A DNA stretch of 64,000 nt from Bacteroidales bacterium (GCA_021371955.1 JAJFVD010000007.1:1-64000), one strand, 5' to 3'; numbered from the stretch's first letter, positions 53,484 to 62,855 are shown. Translations and numbers: made by a program. Notes: generated by a model not told the origin, from the sequence alone.

Positions 53484-56400
53484 TATCCATAATATTAACT
53501 TGTTGTAATTCATTTTTTGTGGCGTTTTTTACTGCATTCTCTCTCCAAATTGCCTGAAAAAGAGGAACTACAAATATTGTCATTATTTGAATTATCATTC
53601 CTCCAAAAGTAGGAATAGCCATAGGAACCATAATGTCGGAACCTTTTCCTGTGGATGAAAGAACGGGCAGTAGTGCTATTACGGCAACAGCAGTTGTCAT
53701 CATCGCAGGACGGACTCTTTTAAGACCAGCAGACACTACGGCTTCGCGAACTTCTTCTACTGTTTTTGGTTTTTTCTCTTCAAAAGTCTGATGAATATAT
53801 GATCCCATAAGCACTCCATCGTCTGTGGCAATTCCAAAAAGAGCGATGAATCCTACCCATACAGCGACACTGATATTTATTGGATGTATTTGAAACATAT
53901 CTCTCAAATTTACACCGGCAACCGAGAAATTCATAAACCAGTCCTGCCCGTAAAGCCATAACATAATGAAGCCTCCGGCAAATGCCACAAATACCCCGGA
54001 AAAGTGAATTAAAGAAGCAGTAATTGTTTTAAACTGAAAGAAAAGAAGTAGGAAAATCAATAAGAGCGATATTGGAATTATGATAGCCAGCCTGTTTGTT
54101 GCACGGACCTGCTGTTCATAATTACCTGCAAAACTGTAGGAAACTCCTTTATCTAATGCCAAAGTTCCGGAGTTGATTTTATCCTTTAATATTTTTGCGG
54201 CCTCTTCAACAACATCAACTTCTGCTTTCCCTTCAATTTTATCGAATATTACATATCCTACCAAAAATGTATTTTCACTCCTTATCATTTGAGCACCCCT
54301 GGTATATTCAATATCGGCAATTGCTCCAAGTGGAATCTGAACACCATCCATAGCAGGAATGAGAATTCGCTCAATATCTTCGGGATTGTCCCTGAGTTCG
54401 CGGGCATATCTTACTCGAATTGGAAATCTCTCTCTTCCTTCGACAGAATTGCTTAGTGACATTCCTCCCATTGCAACCTGCAAAATTTCCTGAACATCGC
54501 TCACACTCATTCCGTATCTGGCCATAGCATCCCTGTTAAGTTTAATTTCCAAGTAAGGTGCTCCTACAGCCCGGTCATAAAATACAGATGCAGCTTTAAC
54601 AGAGGGGACATCCTTTAAAGCCTGCTCAAACTTCATCCCCGATTTTTCAATTGTCTCCAGATCCGGACCGTAGATCTTTAGTCCCATTGGTGCTCTCATA
54701 CCCGTCGAGAGCATTACAAGCCTTGTTTCAATAGGCTGAAGTTTAGGTGCCGATGTAAGTCCAGGAATATTTGTAACCTTTACTATTTCATCCCATATAT
54801 CGTTTGGATGCTTAATATGAGATCGCCACTGTCTTAAATATTCACCATTCTTGTCGGCAACAAGTGAATCTGAAGATATGCTTTTCAAATCGTCGTTCTC
54901 CGGATTGAATTTTGAACCATTCCGCAACAAATAGTTCCCGTCATGATCTACTTTGAATCGCATCCTATGGCCATTTTCGTCAAGTATATATTCTGAGCGG
55001 TAATTAACCGTATTTTCAAACATTTGAACAGGAGCAGGATCCAGAGCAGAGTTTACGCGCCCCCATTTGCCCACTGCAACTTCTACTTCCGGTATTGCGG
55101 CAAGTCTTTTATCCAGAATTTCAATATACTCCAAGTTCTTTTCAATACTTGAATGAGGCATACTTGTAGGCATTAACAAGAACGAGCCTTCGTTTAATGT
55201 CGGCATAAATTCTTTGCCAAAACTTCTCCATGCCAATACACCAAGAACAAGTGTTACAGCAGGGAGCAGAAGAAATTTGACTTTGTTTTGAAGAGCCCAC
55301 CTGAGTATCGGTTCGTAATACTTAACCATTGACATTAGCGCAAGAAGAACTACTCCTGTTATTCCTGCAACAAAAATAAAGTTTATAAAAGTGCCGTTAT
55401 GAGCTCCAAGCGGCAACCACTCAATTGAAAGAAAGTAGAGAGCCGTAAGTACAGTAATGGCAATATTTATTTTGTTCGGAAACTCTTTTCTTGTATCATT
55501 CCATTTATAAGCAAAAAGGTTATTTACTCCTACGGCAATCAATGCCAATGCCGGCCAGATTTGCCATGCAACGATTATTACCGCTCCTGCTAAAATCAAT
55601 GCCCAATTAAGGATTCGTTTTATTTTATTTGAATTGAACCTAAAATTAAAAAATATATGAACTAATGTTGGCAATACGACAATTCCCAGAATAAATGCCG
55701 AGAGCAGTGCAAAGGTTTTGGTGAAAGCCAGCGGATGAAACATTTTGCCTTCAGCTGCTTCCATCGCGAATACAGGAAGAAAACTTACAATAGTTGTTGC
55801 AATGGACGTCACTACTGCTGCTCTCACTTCGGTAGTAGCGAGATATATAACAGATAGCAGCTTCTTACCCCGTATACCTTTGTTTTCCGGCATCTCAAGA
55901 TGCCGCAGTATGTTTTCCACATCTACAATTCCAACATCTACCATTACCCCAATAGCGATAGCAATACCGGACAGAGCTACAATATTGGCATCCACACCAA
56001 AAAAGTGCATGAATATGAATGTCATTAGAACACCAAGAGGCAAGAGTCCGGCAACAATAATTGATGCCCTCAGATTTATTACAAGGATTATTATAACAAT
56101 TATGCTTATGAGAATCTCATGAGACAATGCCGATTCCAGAGTTCCGATAGTCTCTTTGATAAGACCGGTTCTGTCGTAAAATGGGACGATAGTCACTTTG
56201 GAAACGGAACCGTCTTCGAGAGTTTTTTGTGGCAAACCGGCATCTAACTCTTTTATCTTCGACTTTACATTACTTATTACCTCCATTGGATTTGAGCCAT
56301 ACCTCGCCACCACAACTGCGCCAACCGCTTCTGATCCTGCTTTGTCCAGCCCACCTCGTCTGGTAGCAGGGCCAAACGATGTACTTGCAACATCTTTAAT

Positions 56401-57228
56401 CCTTACCGGGATATTATTTCGGACTGCTACTACCGATCCTTCCAGGTCCTCGATATTCTTTATATAGCCCAATCCGCGAATTATATATTCGACATTGTTG
56501 AGTTCTATTGTCTCGGCACCTACATCAAGGTTGCTTTTACTCACAGCATTCATTACATCCATTACCGAAACGTTGAATGCCTTTAATGCTTCCGGGTTTA
56601 CATCTACTTGATATTCTTTAATAAATCCCCCTATGGATGCAACTTCCGAAACCCCTTCGGCTGTTGAAAGTCCATACTTAACATAAAAGTCCTGAATAGT
56701 TCTTAACTCCTGAGGATTCCATCCTCCACTTGGTTTACCTGTTTTTGTATCCCTCCCTTCAAGAGTATACCAGAAAATTTGTCCCAAAGCTGTCGCATCC
56801 GGCCCGAGGGTTGGAGTAACACCTTCCGGCAATATACCGGATGGTAATGAATTTAGTTTTTCAAGTATTCGCGATCGACTCCAGTAGAATTCTGTATCGT
56901 CGTCAAAAATGATATAGATAAAAGACATTCCAAGCATTGATGTACTTCGGATGGTTTTAACACCGGGTATACCTAGTAATGCTGTTGTTAAAGGGTATGT
57001 TACCTGATCCTGAATGTCTTTAGGAGAACGCCCCATCCATTCTGCTGCAACTATCTGCTGATTGTCTCCGATGTCCGGTATAGCATCTACAGGAATCGGA
57101 TTGCGGGGTAATATTCCTGTATTCCAGTTGAATGGCGCATATACTACCCCGAATAAAATAAATGAAATTAGGACAATGTATGTGATCAGCCGGTTATCAA
57201 GAAAATATTTTACAAGCCTGTTAATCAT
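53461..57228 (-). CDS. cusA: CusA/CzcA-type heavy-metal RND efflux pump
   Basis: 1255 residues from ATG 57228 (an ATG at 57297 is out of family). A 12-helix RND pump driven by the proton gradient. The TM4 region GIAIAIGVMVDVGIVDVENI carries the conserved acidic residues, and the porter domains have the repeats seen in HME-RND proteins (GGMSLSNSVEGRERFPIRVRYAREL, PLGAIADIEYTRG). A Met-rich spot (LMPTSMPHSSIEKNLEYIEIL) near residue 610 is usual for this family's substrate pathway. The pump is somewhat larger than E. coli CusA (about 1047), mainly through inserted segments. It works with the CusB and TolC-type proteins of this operon. Copper/silver is likely, but zinc, cobalt or cadmium is possible. 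Confidence 0.92.
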   Translation of the reverse strand: MINRLVKYFLDNRLITYIVLISFILFGVVYAPFNWNTGILPRNPIPVDAIPDIGDNQQIVAAEWMGRSPKDIQDQVTYPLTTALLGIPGVKTIRSTSMLGMSFIYIIFDDDTEFYWSRSRILEKLNSLPSGILPEGVTPTLGPDATALGQIFWYTLEGRDTKTGKPSGGWNPQELRTIQDFYVKYGLSTAEGVSEVASIGGFIKEYQVDVNPEALKAFNVSVMDVMNAVSKSNLDVGAETIELNNVEYIIRGLGYIKNIEDLEGSVVAVRNNIPVRIKDVASTSFGPATRRGGLDKAGSEAVGAVVVARYGSNPMEVISNVKSKIKELDAGLPQKTLEDGSVSKVTIVPFYDRTGLIKETIGTLESALSHEILISIIVIIILVINLRASIIVAGLLPLGVLMTFIFMHFFGVDANIVALSGIAIAIGVMVDVGIVDVENILRHLEMPENKGIRGKKLLSVIYLATTEVRAAVVTSIATTIVSFLPVFAMEAAEGKMFHPLAFTKTFALLSAFILGIVVLPTLVHIFFNFRFNSNKIKRILNWALILAGAVIIVAWQIWPALALIAVGVNNLFAYKWNDTRKEFPNKINIAITVLTALYFLSIEWLPLGAHNGTFINFIFVAGITGVVLLALMSMVKYYEPILRWALQNKVKFLLLPAVTLVLGVLAWRSFGKEFMPTLNEGSFLLMPTSMPHSSIEKNLEYIEILDKRLAAIPEVEVAVGKWGRVNSALDPAPVQMFENTVNYRSEYILDENGHRMRFKVDHDGNYLLRNGSKFNPENDDLKSISSDSLVADKNGEYLRQWRSHIKHPNDIWDEIVKVTNIPGLTSAPKLQPIETRLVMLSTGMRAPMGLKIYGPDLETIEKSGMKFEQALKDVPSVKAASVFYDRAVGAPYLEIKLNRDAMARYGMSVSDVQEILQVAMGGMSLSNSVEGRERFPIRVRYARELRDNPEDIERILIPAMDGVQIPLGAIADIEYTRGAQMIRSENTFLVGYVIFDKIEGKAEVDVVEEAAKILKDKINSGTLALDKGVSYSFAGNYEQQVRATNRLAIIIPISLLLIFLLLFFQFKTITASLIHFSGVFVAFAGGFIMLWLYGQDWFMNFSVAGVNLRDMFQIHPINISVAVWVGFIALFGIATDDGVLMGSYIHQTFEEKKPKTVEEVREAVVSAGLKRVRPAMMTTAVAVIALLPVLSSTGKGSDIMVPMAIPTFGGMIIQIMTIFVVPLFQAIWRENAVKNATKNELQQVNIMDNEENTSK

Positions 57229-57273
57229 AATGATTTGTAATTTGTTAATTGTAAATAAGATGAATAATATGCA

Positions 57274-57294
57274 CACACACGTAATACGTGTGTG
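57274..57294. promoter_or_regulatory. Palindrome upstream of cusA
   Basis: Ten-base arms CACACACGTA and TACGTGTGTG are separated by one A. It lies 46 bases before the cusA start and 32 bases after the HMA gene's end. It could be a repressor site or an RNA hairpin that separates the pump genes from the upstream carriers; no T run follows it. Confidence 0.45.
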
Positions 57295-57325
57295 CAAAAT
57301 TAATTTTGAGAAAGAACCTTACTTC

Positions 57326-57682
57326 TTATCTCTCATATTTACAACAGGCAGGTAAGCTATCGTATGCTTTCTTTGCAGCTTTGAATTTATCATTGTCATA
57401 GCCTGCAGCAGCGATGCTTTTTTGAACATCCTCAACCTTAACTTTTGCCGGGTTATAACTTATTGATAAAATTTTGGTAGATATATTCCAGCTGGCTTTG
57501 GCCACTCCACTGGTTTTTGCGGCTTTTTCAATGGCAGCCTGACATAACTCGCACACTCCGGATACTTTAAAACTTACTGTTTTTAAGTCAGAAGCAGCAC
57601 TATTATGCATATGTGATTGGGCAAAAGAATTGATTGCGAAAATTGACAATAATCCTAAAAGAAAATATTTTATTGTTTTCAT
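57326..57682 (-). CDS. Secreted heavy-metal-associated (HMA) domain protein
   Basis: 118 residues. Signal peptide to about 21, then a His/Met-rich start (SHMHNSA). The HMA fold is KTVSFKVSGVCELCQAAIEKAAKTSGVAKASWNISTKILSISYNPAKVKVEDVQKSIAAAGYDNDKF, with cysteines 44 and 47 in the CxxC copper-binding loop. A second cysteine pair (113, 114) is near the C-terminus. It likely carries Cu(I) in the periplasm and may feed the pump encoded next. About 80 bases separate it from the gene upstream. Confidence 0.88.
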   Translation of the reverse strand: MKTIKYFLLGLLSIFAINSFAQSHMHNSAASDLKTVSFKVSGVCELCQAAIEKAAKTSGVAKASWNISTKILSISYNPAKVKVEDVQKSIAAAGYDNDKFKAAKKAYDSLPACCKYER

Positions 57683-57764
57683 TGTAATTTGAGTATTAAA
57701 TATTTAAATAAATTGAACTAACGAGCCATAGAAGGACCATTCAAAAAATTTTAAAAAATTTAAT

Positions 57765-58181
57765 TCAAATTCTGAATACACAAATATCTGCCCGGCTTCT
57801 TGAACCGGTCAAAACTTTTCCGGGAGGGGAAATGGATTTGTATTTATAAGTTAAATCATTTGCTAAACCGGAAGGTTGTTGAAAAATTACAAATTGGGCC
57901 AGAGCAGTGTTTCGGATCAATTTGTAATCGTGTTCAGAAGGACTGTAATTTTGATCGACACCAAGTGATGTTAGCTCATTGCTGCAGCACTCTTCGGACA
58001 AACTATTTACATTGTGAATTTTGCAGGTAGGAACTTCTTCCATGCCACAAGTTGCACTCTCTCCTTTAACAGAAACTTTGATTTCTGCAATATCACCTCC
58101 GCAATAGTGTTTTGCAACGGACAAGTGCATCCCCGTAATGAGGATGAGAGAAGATGTTATTATTGCAAAAAACCTTTTCAT
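57765..58181 (-). CDS. HYC_CC_PP-family secreted cysteine-rich protein
   Basis: 138 residues. Signal peptide to about 23 (FAIITSSLILITGMHLSVA), then HYCGG (His25-Cys27), further cysteines 45, 53, 65 and 66 (ECCSN), and SPPGK near the C-terminus: the HYC-CC-PP pattern known in Bacteroidetes. The cysteines suggest metal or thiol chemistry. It is the first gene of the copper/silver export group, which supports a metal role. No enzymatic activity is visible. Confidence 0.75.
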   Translation of the reverse strand: MKRFFAIITSSLILITGMHLSVAKHYCGGDIAEIKVSVKGESATCGMEEVPTCKIHNVNSLSEECCSNELTSLGVDQNYSPSEHDYKLIRNTALAQFVIFQQPSGLANDLTYKYKSISPPGKVLTGSRSRADICVFRI

Positions 58182-58200
58182 TATATCTAAAACAACCAGG

Positions 58201-58223
58201 TGACAAAAATGTTGTCAAATGTA
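58201..58223 (-). promoter_or_regulatory. Candidate promoter and operator of the metal-efflux genes
   Basis: On the minus strand TACATTTG (58216-58223) matches TAnnTTTG. It overlaps an inverted repeat TGACAA-N5-TTGTCA (58201-58217) that reaches into the transcription start region, 20 bases before the first gene's ATG. The -33 element is poor, which is common for activator-dependent promoters. A metal-responsive regulator is not encoded in the window. Confidence 0.45.
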
Positions 58224-58281
58224 ATCAAATATTCTAAAGTAGATTAAAGTGTACCTCTGAAAATAATCTCAAAAAGAGGTT

Positions 58282-58626
58282 TTATCCTTTTTTGGTTTTT
58301 TTCGGTTTTGGGAAAGGCAGCTCTTTGTAGCTTGCCTGCAAGAGTTTTGCAAGAAAATCCCTGTCTTCAAGTTTTTCTTCAATTAGAAAAAATGGTTTTG
58401 CACCCGGATATGGTGGCGCTTCAACTGCAGGGTTCGAAGTGAATTGTTCGATAAAAATCCTTCCGGCTTCAGTAGGTTTAATAAACAGCTTATTATCACA
58501 AATAAGAGCCACAACTTTTTCCTCCAGGTAAACAACATATTCGCCCATCATCATTCTCGATGAGACAGGGCCTGCTCCGGAGAGTTGTTCCATAACAAAA
58601 AGTGCAAAATCCGGAGTTGTTGCCAT
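58282..58626 (-). CDS. TfoX/Sxy N-terminal domain protein
   Basis: 114 residues. The TfoX N-terminal fold is VMEQLSGAGPVSSRMMMGEYVVYLEEKVVALICDNKLFIKPTEAGR, followed by EAPPYPGAKPFFLIEE. In gamma-proteobacteria TfoX helps turn on competence genes; in Bacteroidetes the single domain has no assigned role. The C-terminus is Lys/Pro-rich. It follows the PAP2 gene by 18 bases. Confidence 0.85.
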   Translation of the reverse strand: MATTPDFALFVMEQLSGAGPVSSRMMMGEYVVYLEEKVVALICDNKLFIKPTEAGRIFIEQFTSNPAVEAPPYPGAKPFFLIEEKLEDRDFLAKLLQASYKELPFPKPKKTKKG

Positions 58627-58644
58627 AATTCATTGATTTAAAAT

Positions 58645-59892
58645 TTATCTGTAATTTAAATTTATTGCCACGGACCATCCCAAAACAAGAGAACTGATGT
58701 CCGGTCTTTCATTTCCAAAGAAAGAATTGTCGGATTTAGCAAAAAGCCGAACCAGTACGCCATCTATTATATCTCTTTCGGCAAACAGTGTCCCGCCCAG
58801 GAACAGTCCACCCTGTGAATATAATGGAAATGAAACGTTGCTGCTCTCTTTTATATAGGCATACCCCAGGTCAAATCCGGCACCAAATCGCAATATATTA
58901 CCTGCCTTTGCCGAAATTCTCGGGCCGGCTGAAACAGTATACCAATTGAGAACAGGAGTGGTAACCCCCATAATGGAGCCTGATAACGAAGATGAATAAT
59001 ATACAGGATTCACTAGCGATGTTGAAGCATTGTTTGCCGAAGCATTTATACCTGCTCCCCACATGTTATTAAAATACCATGCCCCATCTATTGATGCGGT
59101 TGTTCCCCAACCCGACTCCATATCAATTCCGGATATTTTCATCTTGTTGAAAATCTTGTTGTAACCCATGTTTATACCAAAGTAGGAGTAGGGGGAATCT
59201 GTATTTCCGAAAGTTCTCTCCCTCTCACCGAGAAGTGAACCTCTCTCTTTAAAAATCAAATCTGCCACAAAGTATCCGAACTCTGTGGACAGAATCCCGA
59301 TACCCGCACCCATTATTACGTCTTGCGCATAGTGCGCATTATTCATTACCCGCAAAACTGCGGTGGTTGTTGCAAGACCATATGCAGCCACAGAATACCA
59401 TGGCGAACGGGTGAGCCCGTATTCGTGATGTACCATATTGGCACTCATAAAAGCAAGCGCAGTGTGCCCGCTTGGATATCCATTGTCGCTGGAGCCATCG
59501 GGGCGGGGCTCCTTTATTGTATATTTCATCCCGTTTACAATAGCACCCATTGCTGCCGCAGAAATTGCATTTGTAACAATAGTTTTTCCCCACGAGCTTC
59601 TTCCTTCGACCCCCACAACCTTAAGCCCGTAAAGCATTGCCATAGGTGCGAATCGAATATATTCGTCTGCGCTGGTAGAAAAAACAGGATTAATGCCCGT
59701 TCTAATGGATTGAAATTTTCTTCCCTGCTCTCCATATAAAGCAGCACCCGTAACAATGAACGGAGCAGAAAAAGCCAGAGATTTTAATACGGATTCTTTC
59801 TTAATTGAATTTTTCGAAGACGCTATTTTTTGAGCCGAAACAGGAGAGGCTAATAACAAAAGTATGGATATTGTAAGGATAATTTTTCTCAT
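58645..59892 (-). CDS. Secreted PAP2-family phosphatase with beta-barrel-like C-terminus
   Basis: 415 residues from ATG 59892; the longer frame to 59958 is unlikely. Signal peptide (LTISILLLLASPVSA). The PAP2 domain has KYTIKEPRP, PSGHTALAF and NNAHYAQDVIMGAGIG, the three catalytic motifs. The C-terminal 180 residues are beta-rich and end in VLGWSVAINLNYR, a pattern that may form an outer-membrane barrel. Its substrates would be lipid phosphates such as undecaprenyl pyrophosphate or phosphatidic acid. It overlaps the cardiolipin synthase gene by 4 bases, fitting envelope lipid metabolism. Confidence 0.88.
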   Translation of the reverse strand: MRKIILTISILLLLASPVSAQKIASSKNSIKKESVLKSLAFSAPFIVTGAALYGEQGRKFQSIRTGINPVFSTSADEYIRFAPMAMLYGLKVVGVEGRSSWGKTIVTNAISAAAMGAIVNGMKYTIKEPRPDGSSDNGYPSGHTALAFMSANMVHHEYGLTRSPWYSVAAYGLATTTAVLRVMNNAHYAQDVIMGAGIGILSTEFGYFVADLIFKERGSLLGERERTFGNTDSPYSYFGINMGYNKIFNKMKISGIDMESGWGTTASIDGAWYFNNMWGAGINASANNASTSLVNPVYYSSSLSGSIMGVTTPVLNWYTVSAGPRISAKAGNILRFGAGFDLGYAYIKESSNVSFPLYSQGGLFLGGTLFAERDIIDGVLVRLFAKSDNSFFGNERPDISSLVLGWSVAINLNYR

Positions 59893-61364
59893 AATAATGG
59901 ACTTAAAAGGCGTGCATATGCCTCTTTTATTTGGTTGCCAACGCTTCTTCTGGCCCATTTAGAACCGGCAAGTGAAGTGCAACGTTCGACATCTGTTAAA
60001 AACTGATCTTCAATTTTCTTTGTGATATCGCTGTTGTATATAATACTTGTTATTTCGAAGTTGTGTTCCAAAGAGCGGTTGTCAAAGTTGGCAGACCCGA
60101 TTATGCAGTATTCACCGTCTATGCTGATAACTTTTGAGTGATTAAATCCTTTGCTGAAAAGGTAAACCTTAACTCCGGCATCCAATAGCTCTGTAGCATA
60201 TGATATAGAACACCAGTATGTTATCGAAGAGTCACTCTTTTCCGGCAGCATAAGATACACATCAACTCCCCCAAGCGCAGCAATTTTAAGCGCATTCAAA
60301 AGCGATTCGTTTGGCGTAAAGTATGGAGTAATTATATAAATGTGCTTTGTTGCCTTCGTTATTGCAGCAAAATAGCATTGCATAATGCTTGCCCAGTCGC
60401 TGTCCGGGCCGGACGCTATAATCTGAGAGTAATAGTGGTAGTCGTTTCCCTCAATTTTTATGCTTGATGTGCTTATTGGCGGGAAGTACTTCTTTTTCCT
60501 CCTGAATTGCTGTTTGATTATAAAATATCTGTCCAGAAGGAAGCTGGATTGAAGCGAAGCAACCGATTCACCAATCATTTTTATGTGCGTATCCCGCCAC
60601 TCCTCAAACTGTCCGCCATTATAGTATCTGTCGGCAATATTCACCCCTCCCAGGAATCCGATAATCCCGTCCACCACAAGTATCTTCCTGTGATTCCTGT
60701 AGTTTATCTTAGACGTTGGCGACATGAAGCGCACAGGAGAGAATGTGAGAACTTCCACCCCTGCAGCTGTAAGTTGATTTATATAGGTTTTTGGAAGGTT
60801 CCAGCATCCTACATCGTCAAAAATCACCCTCACTTCCACACCTTCTTTGGCCTTTTGTATGAGCGCATCTTTGAATCTGTTTCCGGAAATATCATCGGCA
60901 ATAATGTAGGATTGAAAATGGATATGCTGCCTTGCTCCCAGGATACTTTTATACATTGCATCCAGAGCTTCCTTTCCAGAAAAATAGATTTCAATGTTTG
61001 AATTAAGACCCAGAACGCTTTTATTTCCTTTTAGATTAAGATTTATTAGTTTTCTGAATTTTTCAAGTTCGGCAGGCAGCGTTTCGGGTTTGGATTTAAA
61101 CATTTTCATTTGCCTGTAGCTCATGAGCCTGCGGAACCTTTCGTCTCTTATCCCTTTGCGGTTATAAATTTTTGTCTTTCTAAAATTCTGACCAAAAAAG
61201 AGATACAGGAAAAGTCCTATATACGGAAGAAGAAGTAATACAATAATCCATGTAAGAGATTTAACCGGATCGAGCTTACGGTATGCAATAACGGATGAAG
61301 CATATACCGCAAGAATGTAATATAAGAAAAACAATATGACGGATAATAACTCCCGATAATCCAT
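59889..61364 (-). CDS. cls: Cardiolipin synthase
   Basis: 491 residues. Two N-terminal membrane helices (LLSVILFFLYYILAVYASSVIAY and SLTWIIVLLLLPYIGLFLYLFFG) are followed by two phospholipase D motifs, NHRKILVVDG and NHSKVISIDG, each in a GSANFDNRS- or GGVNIADRY-type context. It condenses two phosphatidylglycerol molecules to cardiolipin. Normal length. It follows menG by 17 bases and overlaps the PAP2 gene by 4. Confidence 0.93.
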   Translation of the reverse strand: MDYRELLSVILFFLYYILAVYASSVIAYRKLDPVKSLTWIIVLLLLPYIGLFLYLFFGQNFRKTKIYNRKGIRDERFRRLMSYRQMKMFKSKPETLPAELEKFRKLINLNLKGNKSVLGLNSNIEIYFSGKEALDAMYKSILGARQHIHFQSYIIADDISGNRFKDALIQKAKEGVEVRVIFDDVGCWNLPKTYINQLTAAGVEVLTFSPVRFMSPTSKINYRNHRKILVVDGIIGFLGGVNIADRYYNGGQFEEWRDTHIKMIGESVASLQSSFLLDRYFIIKQQFRRKKKYFPPISTSSIKIEGNDYHYYSQIIASGPDSDWASIMQCYFAAITKATKHIYIITPYFTPNESLLNALKIAALGGVDVYLMLPEKSDSSITYWCSISYATELLDAGVKVYLFSKGFNHSKVISIDGEYCIIGSANFDNRSLEHNFEITSIIYNSDITKKIEDQFLTDVERCTSLAGSKWARRSVGNQIKEAYARLLSPLL

Positions 61365-61381
61365 AAAAACCTCCGCTCAGA

Positions 61382-62107
61382 TTAGTTTTTAACGCTCTGT
61401 TTTTTGGCTGTGTAGAGTACAGCAACTCCGCCGGTAAGCGGCTGAAAATTTACCATCCCGAACCCAACGGACTTCATTTCGCCGCACAGCTCTTCGTATT
61501 GCGGAAACTCCGATACAGATTCAGGAAGATATGTGTATGCACTCATGTCTTTTGAGATAACCTTGCCTACGACAGGAAGAATGTTGTGGAAGTAAAATGT
61601 ATAAAGAGACCTCCAAAGCCTGTTTTTGGGAGAAGCAAATTCTAGAATTGCAAGTTGCCCTTCCGGATTAAGAACACGAAATATCTCTTTTAACGATTGC
61701 TCCCTTTTCTCAAAGTTACGGATTCCAAATCCTATAGTAACTGCATCGAAAGTATTGTCTCCAAATGGAATTTCGTCTGCCGAAGCGAGAATGAAAACCG
61801 GTAGGGGAGTATTTGTTTTAGCCACTGTTGAGCTTTTCTCCACAGCCTTGTCCAGCATTTTCTGAGCGATATCAATTCCTGTAACTTCGACCCCTTCCCT
61901 GTAAAGGGCAAGAGCAATGTCGCCGGTACCTGAAGCAACGTCAAGGGCCTTTTGGGGTGCAGACAGAGCTAAGTGTCTTATGAGCCTTTTTCTCCATCTT
62001 TTGTCAATCCCAAGAGAGAGCAAATGGTTTAGCAAGTCATAACTCCCGGCTATACTGTTGAACATTGCCGAAATTATACCCCTGTCTTTAATAAGTGTTT
62101 CAGGCAT
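61382..62107 (-). CDS. menG: Demethylmenaquinone methyltransferase
   Basis: 241 residues. Last step of menaquinone synthesis (UbiE/MenG family). The SAM motif is VASGTGDIALALYREGVEVTGIDIAQKML, then VTIGFGIRNFEKREQSLKEIFRVLNPEGQLAILEFASP and ALLTGG-like PLTGGVAVLYTAKK. The N-terminus (MFNSIAGSYDLLNHLLSLGIDKRWR) is typical. No ubiquinone genes are near, so menaquinone is the product, as expected for Bacteroidetes; it is the likely quinone for the Qmo/Hdr-like complex. It starts 1 base after the next gene's stop. Confidence 0.95.
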   Translation of the reverse strand: MPETLIKDRGIISAMFNSIAGSYDLLNHLLSLGIDKRWRKRLIRHLALSAPQKALDVASGTGDIALALYREGVEVTGIDIAQKMLDKAVEKSSTVAKTNTPLPVFILASADEIPFGDNTFDAVTIGFGIRNFEKREQSLKEIFRVLNPEGQLAILEFASPKNRLWRSLYTFYFHNILPVVGKVISKDMSAYTYLPESVSEFPQYEELCGEMKSVGFGMVNFQPLTGGVAVLYTAKKQSVKN

Positions 62108-62108
62108 A

Positions 62109-62675
62109 TTATCCTAAATACTCAGTAATGAATCCGAAAGAGGTATCGTCCATTCTCAACTGGCCTTTTGTAACATGTCCCAAAAGAGTGAGCGGAATTG
62201 CATTGTTGTACATAAAGTCCACAAATTTACCCTCTTTGTCGGCGGATACACTAATAAGAATAGCCGAATTTTTGTCTTTGAAAAGGAAGTCCTTGTCGCT
62301 TATCTCGGCATCGCCTGTTATATCAAACCCAACTTTCTTAACGGAACACGCCTCAATGAGCCCGCAAAAAAGACCTATTTTATCTAAATTATGTGCACTT
62401 GTAACCATTCCCTGAGAAATGGCATCATATAAAATTTCCAAAACAGAGCTGTTGTCGGAAATATGAGTTCTGTATTCTCCCAAAAGATAAATAGTGTCAC
62501 TCTTCTTTTCGAAGTTCATCTTTATTTCGTGGCCATCTTTTGCAAACTGATGGTCCATCGGGTTTTTGATATATTTAGAGATTCTTGAGTGAAGTTCGGT
62601 GCTTTCCGATAATATGCTGCTAATTTCAACAAGATCTTCTATGTTCGCAATCTGTTTCTTGAAATTGTCGTTCAT
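62109..62675 (-). CDS. Hypothetical protein resembling the AIR-synthase/PurL C-terminal domain
   Basis: 188 residues, no catalytic motif recognised. The last ~60 residues (KNSAILISVSADKEGKFVDFMYNNAIPLTLLGHVTKGQLRMDD) follow the pattern of the C-terminal domain of PurL and PurM, in which LG-x-V comes after a short helix. The N-terminal half (ILSESTELHSRISKYIKNPMDHQFAKDGHEIKMNFEKKSDTIYLLGEY) is not one I recognise. It is the first gene of the operon with menG and cls. Function unknown; a lone AIR-synthase-type fragment is the best guess. Confidence 0.6.
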   Translation of the reverse strand: MNDNFKKQIANIEDLVEISSILSESTELHSRISKYIKNPMDHQFAKDGHEIKMNFEKKSDTIYLLGEYRTHISDNSSVLEILYDAISQGMVTSAHNLDKIGLFCGLIEACSVKKVGFDITGDAEISDKDFLFKDKNSAILISVSADKEGKFVDFMYNNAIPLTLLGHVTKGQLRMDDTSFGFITEYLG

Positions 62676-62726
62676 TTCATCAAATTTTTAATATTTACGC
62701 TAAGTTACAATATTTTTTACAAACTA

Positions 62727-62757
62727 TTTTAAAATGTCAAAAAGGGTATTATCTTTG
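62727..62757 (+). promoter_or_regulatory. Candidate promoter of tRNA-Leu
   Basis: TTTT (62727-62730), a 19-base spacer and TATCTTTG (62750-62757) match the Bacteroidetes pattern with one mismatch. It lies 12 bases before the tRNA. Confidence 0.5.
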
Positions 62758-62768
62758 TCGTCCCATTA

Positions 62769-62855
62769 GCCCAGATGGTGAAATTGGTAGACACGCTACT
62801 TTGAGGGGGTAGTGCCGGCAACGGTGTGCAAGTTCGAGTCTTGTTCTGGGCACCA
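62769..62855 (+). tRNA. tRNA-Leu (anticodon GAG)
   Basis: The acceptor stem GCCCAGA (62769-62775) pairs with TCTGGGC (62845-62851), followed by A and an encoded CCA. The anticodon arm CTACT-TTGAGGG-GGTAG gives GAG. A long variable arm with GCCGGCAACGGTGTGC and a T-loop GTTCGAGTC complete a class II leucine tRNA of 87 bases. Confidence 0.95.
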
